Part shown: one piece after another, positions 31,082-39,213 of the stretch | How positions within the stretch are numbered: position 1 is the first letter of the stretch | Layout of the letters: each line of letters opens with the position of its first letter | NCBI GenBank assembly: GCA_905221035.1 | Contig: CAJNBP010000004.1 | Span: forward strand, 62,001-126,000 | Length of the DNA stretch: 64,000 nucleotides | Origin: a bacterium | GTDB taxonomy: Bacteria > Bacillota > Bacilli > Lactobacillales > Streptococcaceae | Direction: 5' to 3' | Translations under genes and position numbers: made by a program | The notes under the pieces: generated by a model | Databases searched by the model: none | Seen by the model: only the letters and a program-made list of their open reading frames with translations | What the model was told of the DNA's origin: nothing

Positions 31082-31387
31082 ATGATTAAAATTCTTGCTG
31101 CCTGCGGTGCAGGTGTTAACTCAAGCCACCAAATTAAAAGTGCTCTTGAAGAAGAACTTTCAAACCGCGGTTTTGATGTTCACTGTGATGCAGTTATGGT
31201 TAAGGACGTCAACGAAGACCTTATCAAAGGTTATGACATCTTTACACCAATTGCTGCGACAGATCTTGGTTTTGACCCAGGTATTCCAGTTATCGAAGCT
31301 GGACCAATCTTATTCCGTATCCCAGCTATGAGTGCTCCAGTATATGATAATATTGAAGCAGCTATCAAAGAACACGGATTAAGCTAA
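31082..31387 (+). CDS. gatB: PTS EIIB component, Gat family
   Basis: A 101-residue EIIB of the galactitol/lactose fold with the phospho-cysteine in ILAACGAGVNSSHQI (about residue 8). ATG 31082 is preceded by GGAGGAAATCC; the longer frame from 31046 adds 12 unlikely residues and starts before that site. It passes phosphate from GatA to the incoming sugar. Confidence 0.9.
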   Translation: MIKILAACGAGVNSSHQIKSALEEELSNRGFDVHCDAVMVKDVNEDLIKGYDIFTPIAATDLGFDPGIPVIEAGPILFRIPAMSAPVYDNIEAAIKEHGLS

Positions 31388-31435
31388 TTATCAATTTGTT
31401 AACATTCATATAACATAAAAAAGGGAGGAACTGTT

Positions 31436-32911
31436 ATGGATGCAATCTTTGACCTAATCAAAAAGGTCTTTACACCCGTCTTAGATATGGGTGGTCCTGT
31501 CATCATGTTGATCATTTTGACAATATTGGCTTTACTTTTTGGAGTGAAATTCTCCAAAGCGCTTGAAGGTGGTATCAAACTTGCCATCGCCCTTACTGGT
31601 ATCGGTGCTATCATCGGTATGCTAAACACTGCTTTCTCAGCATCACTAGCAAAATTCGTTGAAAATACTGGTATTCAATTGAGTATTACCGACGTTGGTT
31701 GGGCACCACTTGCTACAATCACTTGGGGTTCTGCTTGGACACTTTACTTCTTGCTCATCATGTTGATTGTCAACATAGTGATGCTTGCTATGAAGAAAAC
31801 AGATACACTTGACGTTGATATCTTCGATATCTGGCACTTGTCTATCACAGGTCTTTTGATTAAATGGTATGCAGACAACAACGGTGTGAGCCAAGGGGTT
31901 TCACTCTTGATTGCTACAGCAGCTATTGTACTTGTTGGGGTTCTTAAAATCATCAACTCTGACTTGATGAAACCTACATTTGATGACCTTCTTAATGCAC
32001 CAAGTTCATCTCCAATGACTTCAACTCACATGAACTACATGATGAACCCAGTTATCATGGTTTTGGATAAGATTTTTGAAAAATTCTTCCCAGGTCTTGA
32101 TAAATATGACTTTGATGCTGCTAAATTGAACAAGAAAATCGGTTTCTGGGGATCTAAATTCTTCATCGGTTTCATTCTTGGTATCGTTATCGGTATTATG
32201 GGAACTCCACATCCAATTGAAGGTGTTGTCGATGCAGATAAATGGCGTCTCGTTATCAAAGGTTGGTTGTCTCTTGGTTTGACTGCTGGTGTATCTTTGG
32301 AACTCTTCTCACTTATTGGTTCATGGTTCATCGCTGCCGTAGAACCACTTTCACAAGGTATTACAAACGTTGCTACTAAACGTCTTCAAGGACGTAAATT
32401 CAATATCGGTCTTGACTGGCCATTCATCGCTGGTCGTGCTGAAATCTGGGCTTGTGCCAACGTACTTGCACCAATCATGTTGATTGAAGCAGTGCTTCTT
32501 TCAAAAGTCGGAAATGGTATCTTACCACTTGCTGGTATCATCGCTATGGGTGTTACACCAGCTCTCTTGGTGGTAACTCGTGGTAAATTGCTCCGTATGA
32601 TCATCTTCGGAACACTCTTGTTGCCACTCTTCCTTCTTTCAGGTACACTTATCGCACCATTTGCAACAGAACTTGCTAAAGGTGTAGGTGCCTTCCCAGC
32701 AGGTGTGAGCGAAACTCAATTGATCACTCACTCAACTCTTGAAGGACCAATCGAAAAACTTCTTGGTTGGACAATTGGTAACACTACAACAGGTGATATC
32801 AAAGCAATCCTTGGTGCTATAGTCTTCCTTGTATTCTATATCGGTATCTTTGCTTGGTACAGAAAACAAATGATCAAACGTAACGAAGAGTACGCAGCAA
32901 AAGCAAAATAA
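31436..32911 (+). CDS. gatC: PTS EIIC component, Gat family
   Basis: A 491-residue polytopic membrane permease of the GatC/SgcC family, about 10-12 hydrophobic helices by eye (for example VIMLIILTILALLFGVKF near 22 and SLLIATAAIVLVGVL near 170). Conserved family stretches include FIAGRAEIWACANVLAPIML. It translocates and presents the sugar for phosphorylation by GatB. Codon use is highly biased for strong expression. A terminator between this gene and lacX (32942-32983) means the downstream genes are partly uncoupled. Confidence 0.9.
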   Translation: MDAIFDLIKKVFTPVLDMGGPVIMLIILTILALLFGVKFSKALEGGIKLAIALTGIGAIIGMLNTAFSASLAKFVENTGIQLSITDVGWAPLATITWGSAWTLYFLLIMLIVNIVMLAMKKTDTLDVDIFDIWHLSITGLLIKWYADNNGVSQGVSLLIATAAIVLVGVLKIINSDLMKPTFDDLLNAPSSSPMTSTHMNYMMNPVIMVLDKIFEKFFPGLDKYDFDAAKLNKKIGFWGSKFFIGFILGIVIGIMGTPHPIEGVVDADKWRLVIKGWLSLGLTAGVSLELFSLIGSWFIAAVEPLSQGITNVATKRLQGRKFNIGLDWPFIAGRAEIWACANVLAPIMLIEAVLLSKVGNGILPLAGIIAMGVTPALLVVTRGKLLRMIIFGTLLLPLFLLSGTLIAPFATELAKGVGAFPAGVSETQLITHSTLEGPIEKLLGWTIGNTTTGDIKAILGAIVFLVFYIGIFAWYRKQMIKRNEEYAAKAK

Positions 32912-32941
32912 TGCACTCCTATAAAATGTAAATTGTTAAAG

Positions 32942-32983
32942 CTAGGTTGTCGACATCCATTAGGAGTGACAACCTAGTTTTTT
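32942..32983 (+). terminator. Terminator or attenuator after gatC
   Basis: CTAGGTTGT (32942-32950) pairs perfectly with ACAACCTAG (32969-32977), followed by TTTTTT. It ends 29 bases before lacX; leaky read-through probably supplies lacX, since I see no good promoter in the gap. Confidence 0.85.
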
Positions 32984-33011
32984 ATAAACTATCAAGAAAT
33001 CGGAGAAAATA

Positions 33012-33908
33012 ATGATAATTGAATTAAAATCAGAACAACTAAGAGTTCAATTTAACAGTTTTGGTGGGGCTCTTTCTTCTATAAAAGATGCTGAAGGTCT
33101 TGAGTATTTGTGGCAAGGAGAGGCTACTTATTGGAGTGGACAAGCTCCTGTTCTCTTCCCTATTTGTGGTTCTTTGAGAGAGGATACAGCTTTCTATATA
33201 GATGAGAAAGGGCAAGAAAGCAAAGGAAAGATTCCTCGTCATGGTTTGGTTCGTAAGAAAGAATTTGAATTAGTCGAACAGACAGACAAGAGTGTAACTT
33301 TTGCAATTGAAGACGATGAGAATAGCTATCAAAACTACCCATATCATTTCCGCCTAGAAATTACTTATATCCTTACTGGTAAGACAGTACGGACTCAATA
33401 CAAGATTTTCAATAAAGAAACTAGCAAAGTCATGCCTTACTTTATTGGTGGGCATCCTGGCTTTAATTGTCCTCTACTTGATGATGAAGTCTATGAAGAT
33501 TACTATTTAGAGTTTGAGAAAGAAGAGACTTGCTCTGTTCCACGCCCTTTCCCAGAAACAGGTATGTTGGATTTCCAAGATAGAAGTCCATGGTTAGAAG
33601 GTCAAAAAGAAGTAGACCTCAGCTATGATCTTTTCAGTACTGATGCAGTTACCTTAGATGAATTGCAATCTAGAACAATTGCCCTTCGTTCTCGTAAACA
33701 TGATAAAGGGTTGAAAGTGCACTTTGCAGAGTTTCCAAACCTCATTGTCTGGTCAACTTTGAATAAAGGGCCTTTCATTGCTTTTGAACCATGGTCTGGC
33801 TTGTCAACATCCCTTGAAGAAGGAGATCATCTAGAAGATAAGAAGAATGTTCGTCTCTTAGAGTCTGGTCAAGTGGATCAAATTGGTTTTGATATCGAAA
33901 TCTTTTAG
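33012..33908 (+). CDS. lacX: Aldose 1-epimerase family protein (LacX-like)
   Basis: A 298-residue galactose-mutarotase-like protein of the LacX subgroup. Visible features are the substrate-binding arginine region GKIPRHGLVRKKEF, the conserved His in FIGGHPGFNCP near residue 150, and the C-terminal WSGLSTS. It would interconvert alpha and beta anomers of the sugar or sugar phosphate feeding LacAB. RBS CGGAG lies before ATG 33012. It sits between the transporter genes and lacABCD, behind a terminator. Confidence 0.82.
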   Translation: MIIELKSEQLRVQFNSFGGALSSIKDAEGLEYLWQGEATYWSGQAPVLFPICGSLREDTAFYIDEKGQESKGKIPRHGLVRKKEFELVEQTDKSVTFAIEDDENSYQNYPYHFRLEITYILTGKTVRTQYKIFNKETSKVMPYFIGGHPGFNCPLLDDEVYEDYYLEFEKEETCSVPRPFPETGMLDFQDRSPWLEGQKEVDLSYDLFSTDAVTLDELQSRTIALRSRKHDKGLKVHFAEFPNLIVWSTLNKGPFIAFEPWSGLSTSLEEGDHLEDKKNVRLLESGQVDQIGFDIEIF

Positions 33909-33922
33909 ATAAAAACCACAAA

Positions 33923-34001
33923 AACAAACATTAACTGTTGACTTTTTCAGGAAATAGGAGTATATTATGTTTGTAAGCAACAAATGATGTTTGTAACAAA
34001 C
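33923..34001 (+). promoter_or_regulatory. lacA promoter with LacR-like operators
   Basis: TTGACT (33938-33943), 17-base spacer, TATATT (33961-33966). AACAAACA lies just upstream (33923-33930). TGTTTGTAA occurs at 33968 and again at 33988, the latter within the palindrome GTTTGTAACAAAC (33989-34001). Operators on both sides of the core promoter fit repression by the LacR encoded at 37153-37920. Confidence 0.65.
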
Positions 34002-34193
34002 AAATAATCGCTTGTTATATTCTCTTTCGTGGAGAGAAATCATTTCTAGGAATTTGATTTCCTAAACTTGAATAAGGTGTCATTCATCTCATTCAATCCA
34101 ATTTGTCAATAAACTGCTAGAGACTTTTTTGTAGGTAAACTGCTAACTATAAAAGGTTTTACTAGCCAAGAGAAATATAAAGGAGTATACAAT
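34002..34193 (+). promoter_or_regulatory. Long 5' leader of lacABCD
   Basis: About 200 bases lie between the promoter and the lacA ATG. Two short hairpins are possible: GAAATCA / TGATTTC around 34038-34062, and CTCTTTCGTGGAGAG around 34021-34035. No T-run follows either, no antiterminator gene is linked, and no known riboswitch is recognised. Function uncertain. Confidence 0.3.
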
Positions 34194-34619
34194 ATGTCTA
34201 TTGTTATCGGTGCAGATGCTGCAGGTTTGAGATTGAAAGAAGTTGTGAAAGACTTCTTGGAAAAAGAAAACTTCCACGTTGTGGATGTTACAGCTGAAGG
34301 TCAAGACTTTGTTGATGTGACTCTTGCTGTTGCTGCAGAAGTAAACAAAGAAGAACAAAACCTTGGTATTGTGATTGATGCTTATGGGGCTGGTCCTTTC
34401 ATGGTTGCAACTAAAATCAAAGGAATGGTTGCTGCAGAAGTATCTGACGAACGTTCAGCTTATATGACTCGTGGCCACAACAACTCACGTATGATCACTA
34501 TGGGTGCACAACTTGTTGGTGATGAATTGGCTAAAAACATCGCTAAAGGATTTGTTAACGGTAAATACGATGGCGGACGTCACCAAATTCGTGTCGATAT
34601 GTTGAACAAAATGTGCTAA
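34194..34619 (+). CDS. lacA: Galactose-6-phosphate isomerase subunit LacA
   Basis: A 141-residue RpiB/LacAB-family sugar-phosphate isomerase. With LacB it converts galactose-6-phosphate to tagatose-6-phosphate. The family start [15 protein letters not shown] is clear, and [15 protein letters not shown] is the conserved substrate-binding stretch. ATG 34194 has AAAGGAG upstream. First gene of lacABCD, behind its own promoter. Confidence 0.96.
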   Translation: MSIVIGADAAGLRLKEVVKDFLEKENFHVVDVTAEGQDFVDVTLAVAAEVNKEEQNLGIVIDAYGAGPFMVATKIKGMVAAEVSDERSAYMTRGHNNSRMITMGAQLVGDELAKNIAKGFVNGKYDGGRHQIRVDMLNKMC

Positions 34620-34649
34620 TTAGATTACAGTAAGAAAGGTAAGTTAAAA

Positions 34650-35165
34650 ATGAGAATTGCAATTGGATGTGACCACATCGTAACAGATGAAAAAATGGCG
34701 GTTTCAGAATTTTTGAAATCAAAAGGATATGAAGTCATTGACTTTGGTACATATGACCACACACGTACTCACTACCCAATCTTTGGTAAAAAAGTTGGTG
34801 AAGCTGTAACTAGCGGTCAAGCTGATCTTGGGGTATGTATCTGTGGTACTGGTGTTGGTATCAACAACGCTGTAAATAAAGTTCCTGGTGTTCGTTCTGC
34901 CTTGGTTCGTGATATGACAACAGCCCTTTATGCTAAAGAACAATTGAACGCTAACGTTATCGGTTTTGGTGGTAAAATTACTGGTGAATTGCTTATGTGT
35001 GATATCATCGAAGCTTTCATCCATGCTGAATACAAACCATCTGAAGAAAACAAAAAATTGATTGCGAAAATTGAACACGTTGAAAGTCACAATTCTCAAC
35101 AAACAGACGCAAACTTCTTCACTGAATTCCTTGAAAAATGGGATCGCGGAGAATACCACGACTAA
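34650..35165 (+). CDS. lacB: Galactose-6-phosphate isomerase subunit LacB
   Basis: A 171-residue partner of LacA. It begins [18 protein letters not shown] and carries the catalytic-cysteine region [19 protein letters not shown] near residue 65, typical of the RpiB/LacB active site. It is longer than LacA, as usual. Gap to lacA is 30 bases with AAGAAAGG as ribosome site; lacC follows after 10 bases. Confidence 0.96.
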   Translation: MRIAIGCDHIVTDEKMAVSEFLKSKGYEVIDFGTYDHTRTHYPIFGKKVGEAVTSGQADLGVCICGTGVGINNAVNKVPGVRSALVRDMTTALYAKEQLNANVIGFGGKITGELLMCDIIEAFIHAEYKPSEENKKLIAKIEHVESHNSQQTDANFFTEFLEKWDRGEYHD

Positions 35166-35175
35166 GAGGTGACCT

Positions 35176-36105
35176 ATGATTTTAACAGTCACAATGAACC
35201 CATCCATCGATATTTCCTATCCTTTGGATGAGTTGAAGATTGATACTGTCAATCGTGTGGTGGATGTAACCAAAACTGCTGGTGGTAAGGGACTCAATGT
35301 TACCCGAGTACTTTCAGAACTTGGGGATTCAGTTCTTGCTACTGGTTTAGTGGGTGGTAAACTTGGTGAGTTTTTGGTTGAACATATCGATGATAACGTT
35401 AAGAAAGATTTCTTCTCTATTCAGGGAGAAACTCGTAACTGTATCGCTATTCTACACGGGCCCAACCAAACAGAAGTTCTTGAAAAAGGTCCTGTAGTAT
35501 TGGAACAGGAAGGTCAAGACTTTTTGGAACATTTCAAAAATCTTCTGGGCTCAGTTGAAGTAGTAGCTATCTCAGGTAGTCTGCCAGCTGGCCTTCCAGT
35601 TGATTACTATGCGAGCTTGGTAGAACTTGCTAATCAAGCTGGTAAACCTGTAGTTTTGGACTGCTCTGGTGCAGCTCTTCAGGCAGTTCTTGAATCATCA
35701 CATAAACCAACAGTCATCAAACCAAATAATGAGGAATTGTCTCAACTTCTAGGAAGAGAAGTTTCTGAGGATTTGGATGAATTAAAAGAAGTTCTCCAAG
35801 AACCTTTGTTTGCAGGGATTGAATGGATTATCGTTTCGCTTGGTGCCAACGGTGCCTTTGCTAAACATGGTGATACTTTCTATAAAGTAGATATTCCTAG
35901 AATTCAGGTGGTAAATCCTGTTGGATCTGGAGATTCTACTGTGGCAGGGATTTCTTCAGGACTACTTCATAAAGAATCGGATGCAGAATTACTCATCAAG
36001 GCAAATGTCCTTGGTATGCTCAATGCTCAAGAAAAAATGACTGGTCATGTCAACATGGCCAACTATCAAGCTCTATATGATCAATTAATAGTAAAAGAGG
36101 TATAA
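35176..36105 (+). CDS. lacC: Tagatose-6-phosphate kinase
   Basis: A 309-residue PfkB-family kinase that phosphorylates tagatose-6-phosphate to the 1,6-bisphosphate. Motifs: [11 protein letters not shown] at the start, [15 protein letters not shown] near 36 (first PfkB signature) and [13 protein letters not shown] near 247 with the catalytic Asp (second signature). It lies 1 base before lacD. Its codon bias is weaker than that of lacA, lacB and lacD. Confidence 0.95.
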   Translation: MILTVTMNPSIDISYPLDELKIDTVNRVVDVTKTAGGKGLNVTRVLSELGDSVLATGLVGGKLGEFLVEHIDDNVKKDFFSIQGETRNCIAILHGPNQTEVLEKGPVVLEQEGQDFLEHFKNLLGSVEVVAISGSLPAGLPVDYYASLVELANQAGKPVVLDCSGAALQAVLESSHKPTVIKPNNEELSQLLGREVSEDLDELKEVLQEPLFAGIEWIIVSLGANGAFAKHGDTFYKVDIPRIQVVNPVGSGDSTVAGISSGLLHKESDAELLIKANVLGMLNAQEKMTGHVNMANYQALYDQLIVKEV

Positions 36106-36106
36106 A

Positions 36107-37087
36107 ATGGCTTTAACAGAACAAAAACGTGCGCGCTTAGAAAAACTTTCTGATGAAAATGGAATCATCTCAGCTCTTGCTTTTGACCAACGTGGTGCTT
36201 TGAAACGCCTCATGGCTCAACACCAAACAGAAGAACCAACTGTTGCTCAAATGGAAGAACTTAAAGTCTTGGTTGCAGATGAATTGACTAAATACGCTTC
36301 ATCAATGCTTCTTGACCCTGAGTATGGACTTCCAGCAACTAAAGCTCTTGATGAAAAAGCTGGTCTTCTCCTTGCTTATGAAAAAACAGGTTATGACACA
36401 ACAAGCACAAAACGCTTGCCAGACTGCTTGGATATTTGGTCTGCAAAACGTATTAAAGAAGAAGGTGCGGATGCAGTTAAATTCTTGCTTTACTATGATG
36501 TAGATAGCTCAGACGAACTTAACCAAGAAAAACAAGCTTACATTGAACGTATTGGTTCTGAGTGTGTGGCTGAAGATATCCCATTCTTCCTTGAAATCCT
36601 TGCTTACGATGAAAAAATTGCTGACGCAGGTTCTGTAGAATATGCTAAAGTAAAACCACACAAAGTTATCGGTGCTATGAAAGTCTTCTCAGACCCACGC
36701 TTTAACATTGATGTCTTGAAAGTTGAAGTTCCTGTTAACATTAAATATGTCGAAGGCTTCGCTGAAGGTGAAGTTGTTTACACACGCGAAGAAGCAGCAG
36801 CCTTCTTCAAAGCACAAGATGAAGCAACTAACTTGCCATACATTTACTTGAGTGCTGGTGTATCAGCTAAACTTTTCCAAGATACTCTTGTATTTGCCCA
36901 TGAATCAGGTGCAAACTTTAACGGAGTTCTTTGTGGACGTGCAACATGGGCTGGATCAGTTGAAGCTTACATCAAAGACGGTGAGGCAGCAGCTCGTGAA
37001 TGGCTTCGCACAACTGGTTTTGAAAACATTGACGAACTCAATAAAGTTCTTCAAACAACAGCGACTTCATGGAAAAAACGTGTGTAA
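36107..37087 (+). CDS. lacD: Tagatose-1,6-bisphosphate aldolase
   Basis: A 326-residue class I aldolase that splits tagatose-1,6-bisphosphate into dihydroxyacetone phosphate and glyceraldehyde-3-phosphate. The Schiff-base lysine is expected in [11 protein letters not shown] near residue 205. Family stretches [14 protein letters not shown] and [14 protein letters not shown] are present. In S. pyogenes one LacD copy also has a regulatory role; nothing here tests that. Terminated by the bidirectional hairpin at 37127. Strong codon bias. Confidence 0.96.
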   Translation: MALTEQKRARLEKLSDENGIISALAFDQRGALKRLMAQHQTEEPTVAQMEELKVLVADELTKYASSMLLDPEYGLPATKALDEKAGLLLAYEKTGYDTTSTKRLPDCLDIWSAKRIKEEGADAVKFLLYYDVDSSDELNQEKQAYIERIGSECVAEDIPFFLEILAYDEKIADAGSVEYAKVKPHKVIGAMKVFSDPRFNIDVLKVEVPVNIKYVEGFAEGEVVYTREEAAAFFKAQDEATNLPYIYLSAGVSAKLFQDTLVFAHESGANFNGVLCGRATWAGSVEAYIKDGEAAAREWLRTTGFENIDELNKVLQTTATSWKKRV

Positions 37088-37121
37088 GAAAGTCTTTTAA
37101 AACTGAAATTTTTAATACTTA

Positions 37122-37152
37122 CAAAAATCCCCACCAATCGGTGGGGATCGTT
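37122..37152. terminator. Bidirectional terminator between lacD and lacR
   Basis: ATCCCCACC (37127-37135), loop AATC, GGTGGGGAT (37140-37148): a perfect 9-bp stem. The A-run on its left gives a T-run for minus-strand lacR, whose stop is at 37153-37155; on the plus strand the T-tract is weaker (CGTTTT). Confidence 0.85.
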
Positions 37153-37920
37153 TTATGGTTTAGAAAGAATAATTTTTGTTTGTTTTGAAAGTTGGTCGTA
37201 CGTTTCTTTGCTCAGTTTAGAGTCTGAAACGATGGTATCAATATCAGAGATATTGTAGAAGGTATAAAAATCAAATTTATTGAACTTACTATTGTCAGCT
37301 AGTAAGTATTTTTTATTGGAATTGTTGAGGGCGATGCGTTGGGATTCACCTTCCTCTTCACTAAAGGTCGCAATCGCATTGTCCTGAATACCATTACAGC
37401 TAACGAAAGCTTTAGAAAATTGTAGATTGGCCAAATTTTGCAAGGTTAGTGTTCCGACAAAGGCTCCAGTGATAGAGCGGTAGTTTCCACCGATTAAAAT
37501 CAAATCTGTTAGTTTTCGTTCGTTTAGGATGAGAAAGACTGGTAAACTGTTTGTTACAACACGAATATTATCGATTGGAAGTTCACGGGCAAAAGACTCC
37601 AAGGTTGTCCCTGGACCGATAAAAATGGTTTCGCCTTCATCGATTAAATGACCTGCAAAACGGCTGATTTCTTGTTTTTCTGCGATTTGTAAGCTTTGTT
37701 TTTCAATATTGGAACGTTCATTGTTTAAGATAGAACCTGTACGAATTTTTTCAGCTCCTCCATGCACACGAACAAGTAAATCCTTGTCAGCTAACTCTTG
37801 TAAATAGCGTCTAGCAGTCATATCTGACACATCCAGGCGAGTCATGATTTCTTTTACAGTAATAGTTCCCTTTGTATTTACCGTTTCTAGAATATTATCT
37901 AGTTTTTCCTGCTTTAGCAT
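37153..37920 (-). CDS. lacR: DeoR-family repressor (LacR)
   Basis: A 255-residue DeoR-type regulator. The N-terminal helix-turn-helix has VKEIMTRLDVSDMTARRYLQ, and the C-terminal sugar-phosphate sensor has IFIGPGTTLESFAREL and the FVSCNGI stretch. LacR of lactic streptococci is released by tagatose-6-phosphate. I use ATG 37920 (MLKQEKLDNI), because AGAGGTGA lies 5 bases upstream; the GTG at 37929 is part of that ribosome site. It is convergent with lacABCD and is the natural candidate to bind the TGTTTG-type repeats at the gat and lacA promoters. Confidence 0.88.
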   Translation of the reverse strand: MLKQEKLDNILETVNTKGTITVKEIMTRLDVSDMTARRYLQELADKDLLVRVHGGAEKIRTGSILNNERSNIEKQSLQIAEKQEISRFAGHLIDEGETIFIGPGTTLESFARELPIDNIRVVTNSLPVFLILNERKLTDLILIGGNYRSITGAFVGTLTLQNLANLQFSKAFVSCNGIQDNAIATFSEEEGESQRIALNNSNKKYLLADNSKFNKFDFYTFYNISDIDTIVSDSKLSKETYDQLSKQTKIILSKP

Positions 37921-37945
37921 CGTTATCACCTCTATTTCTATTACT

Positions 37946-37974
37946 ATTTTATCATAAAGTATTCAATCAATCAA
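37946..37974 (-). promoter_or_regulatory. lacR promoter
   Basis: Minus-strand TTGATT (37969-37974), 17-base spacer ending in TGA, TAAAAT (37946-37951), 26 bases before the lacR ATG. Confidence 0.65.
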
Positions 37975-38000
37975 TTTAAAAAACAAAAGAAAACAAAAAA

Positions 38001-38037
38001 CAAAAATATCATGGTTGTTTTAAACAAACCATGATAT
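38001..38037 (-). terminator. nrdF terminator
   Basis: Arms ATATCATGGTT (38006-38016) and AACCATGATAT (38027-38037) form an 11-bp stem, followed on the minus strand by TTTTG. The loop region GTTTTAAACA can pair further. Confidence 0.85.
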
Positions 38038-38062
38038 TGATATCAGTTATAAAATTGTTGAC

Positions 38063-39025
38063 TTAGTCTAAACCGTAGTTGTAGTCGTCGTCTTGCATGG
38101 CTTCAACTTCACCAAGAAGGTAGCCATTTCCTACTTGAGAGAAGAAGTCGTGGTTAGATGTTCCTGTTGAAATACCGTTCATAACGATTGGGTTGACATC
38201 ATCAGCTGAGTCTGGGAAGAGTGGATCTTGTCCCAGGTTCATGAGTGCCTTGTTGGCATTGTAGCGAAGGAAGGTTTTAACTTCTTCCGTCCAACCAACA
38301 CCGTCATAGAGGCTTTCTGTGTAGCCTTCTTCATTCTCATAAAGAGTATAGAGCAGGTCGTACATCCATTCTTTGAGTTTTTCTTGCTCTTCTTCAGGTA
38401 ATTCATTGAAACCGAGTTGGAATTTATAACCAATGTAGGTTCCGTGAACAGACTCATCACGAATGATCAATTTGATAATTTCCGCAACGTTGGCTAGTTT
38501 GTTGTTCCCAAGATAGTAGAGGGGAGTGAAGAAACCAGAGTAGAAGAGGAAGGTTTCAAGGAAGACACTGGCAACTTTCTTTTCAAGTGGGCTACCGTTG
38601 AGGTAAATTTCGTTGACAATCTCAGCCTTCTTTTGTAGATAGGGATTGGTATTGGTCCATTCGAAAATTTCTTCAATCTCAGCCTTGGTATTCAGGGTAG
38701 AGAAGATTGATGAGTAAGATTTAGCGTGAACAGATTCCATAAATTGGATGTTATTGAAAACAGCTTCCTCATGTGGTGTACGGATGTCCGCGCGAAGGGC
38801 TTGAACCCCAGTTTCAGATTGCATAGTATCCAAAAGTGTCAAACCACCAAAGACTTTTCCGACCAAGTCTTTTTCTACATTTGATAGCTTTCTCCAGTCA
38901 TCCAAGTCATTTGACAAGGGAATACGTGTATCAAGCCAAAATTGCTCCGTTAGTTTTTCCCAAGTTGATTTGTCGATGACATCTTCGATGGCATTCCAGT
39001 TAATGGCTTTGTAGTAAGTTTCCAT
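38063..39025 (-). CDS. nrdF: Class Ib ribonucleotide reductase beta subunit
   Basis: A 320-residue NrdF, the small subunit that carries the dinuclear metal centre and tyrosyl radical. Metal-ligand regions are visible: DTMQSETGVQ, QFMESVHAKSYSSIF with the family E-x2-H and, later, IRDESVHGTYIG. The C-terminal tail ends DDDYNYGLD and docks on NrdE. The flavodoxin-like NrdI, which activates the Mn form, is not in this cluster. nrdF is separated from nrdE by 188 bases that hold a strong terminator and a possible promoter. Confidence 0.97.
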   Translation of the reverse strand: METYYKAINWNAIEDVIDKSTWEKLTEQFWLDTRIPLSNDLDDWRKLSNVEKDLVGKVFGGLTLLDTMQSETGVQALRADIRTPHEEAVFNNIQFMESVHAKSYSSIFSTLNTKAEIEEIFEWTNTNPYLQKKAEIVNEIYLNGSPLEKKVASVFLETFLFYSGFFTPLYYLGNNKLANVAEIIKLIIRDESVHGTYIGYKFQLGFNELPEEEQEKLKEWMYDLLYTLYENEEGYTESLYDGVGWTEEVKTFLRYNANKALMNLGQDPLFPDSADDVNPIVMNGISTGTSNHDFFSQVGNGYLLGEVEAMQDDDYNYGLD

Positions 39026-39072
39026 TTGAAATCTCTTTCTGTGTTTAATATTGCGAACTCACAATTATCTCT

Positions 39073-39078
39073 ATTTTA
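39073..39078 (-). promoter_or_regulatory. Possible separate nrdF promoter (-10)
   Basis: On the minus strand TATGATAAAAT gives an extended -10 (TAAAAT) about 48 bases before the nrdF ATG and downstream of the nrdE terminator. No good -35. Confidence 0.45.
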
Positions 39079-39101
39079 TCATAATTCTAGAGGAGTATCG
39101 C

Positions 39102-39129
39102 ACAAAAAGTCGGAAGCCCGACTTTTTGT
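39102..39129. terminator. Strong hairpin terminator between nrdE and nrdF
   Basis: ACAAAAAGTCGG (39102-39113), loop AAGC, CCGACTTTTTGT (39118-39129): a perfect 12-bp stem with A- and T-runs inside the arms, able to terminate in both directions. It separates nrdE from nrdF on the minus strand. Confidence 0.85.
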
Positions 39130-39213
39130 TATTTCATAGTATAGCTGCTTATTCCAGCTTAGCTTGGTAAATGAATCGATAGCCTAAGAAAATGTAGTTT
39201 CCTCAAGCAAAGA

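Noticed and set aside
34719..35207. 162-residue minus-strand ORF across lacB and lacC
   Set aside because: It crosses two well-supported genes and has no ribosome site or recognisable motif.
30307..37929. Lactose PTS and phospho-beta-galactosidase genes (lacF, lacE, lacG)
   Set aside because: The locus looks like a lac operon, but only Gat-type transporter genes and lacABCD/lacR/lacX are present; no lacFEG frames exist here.
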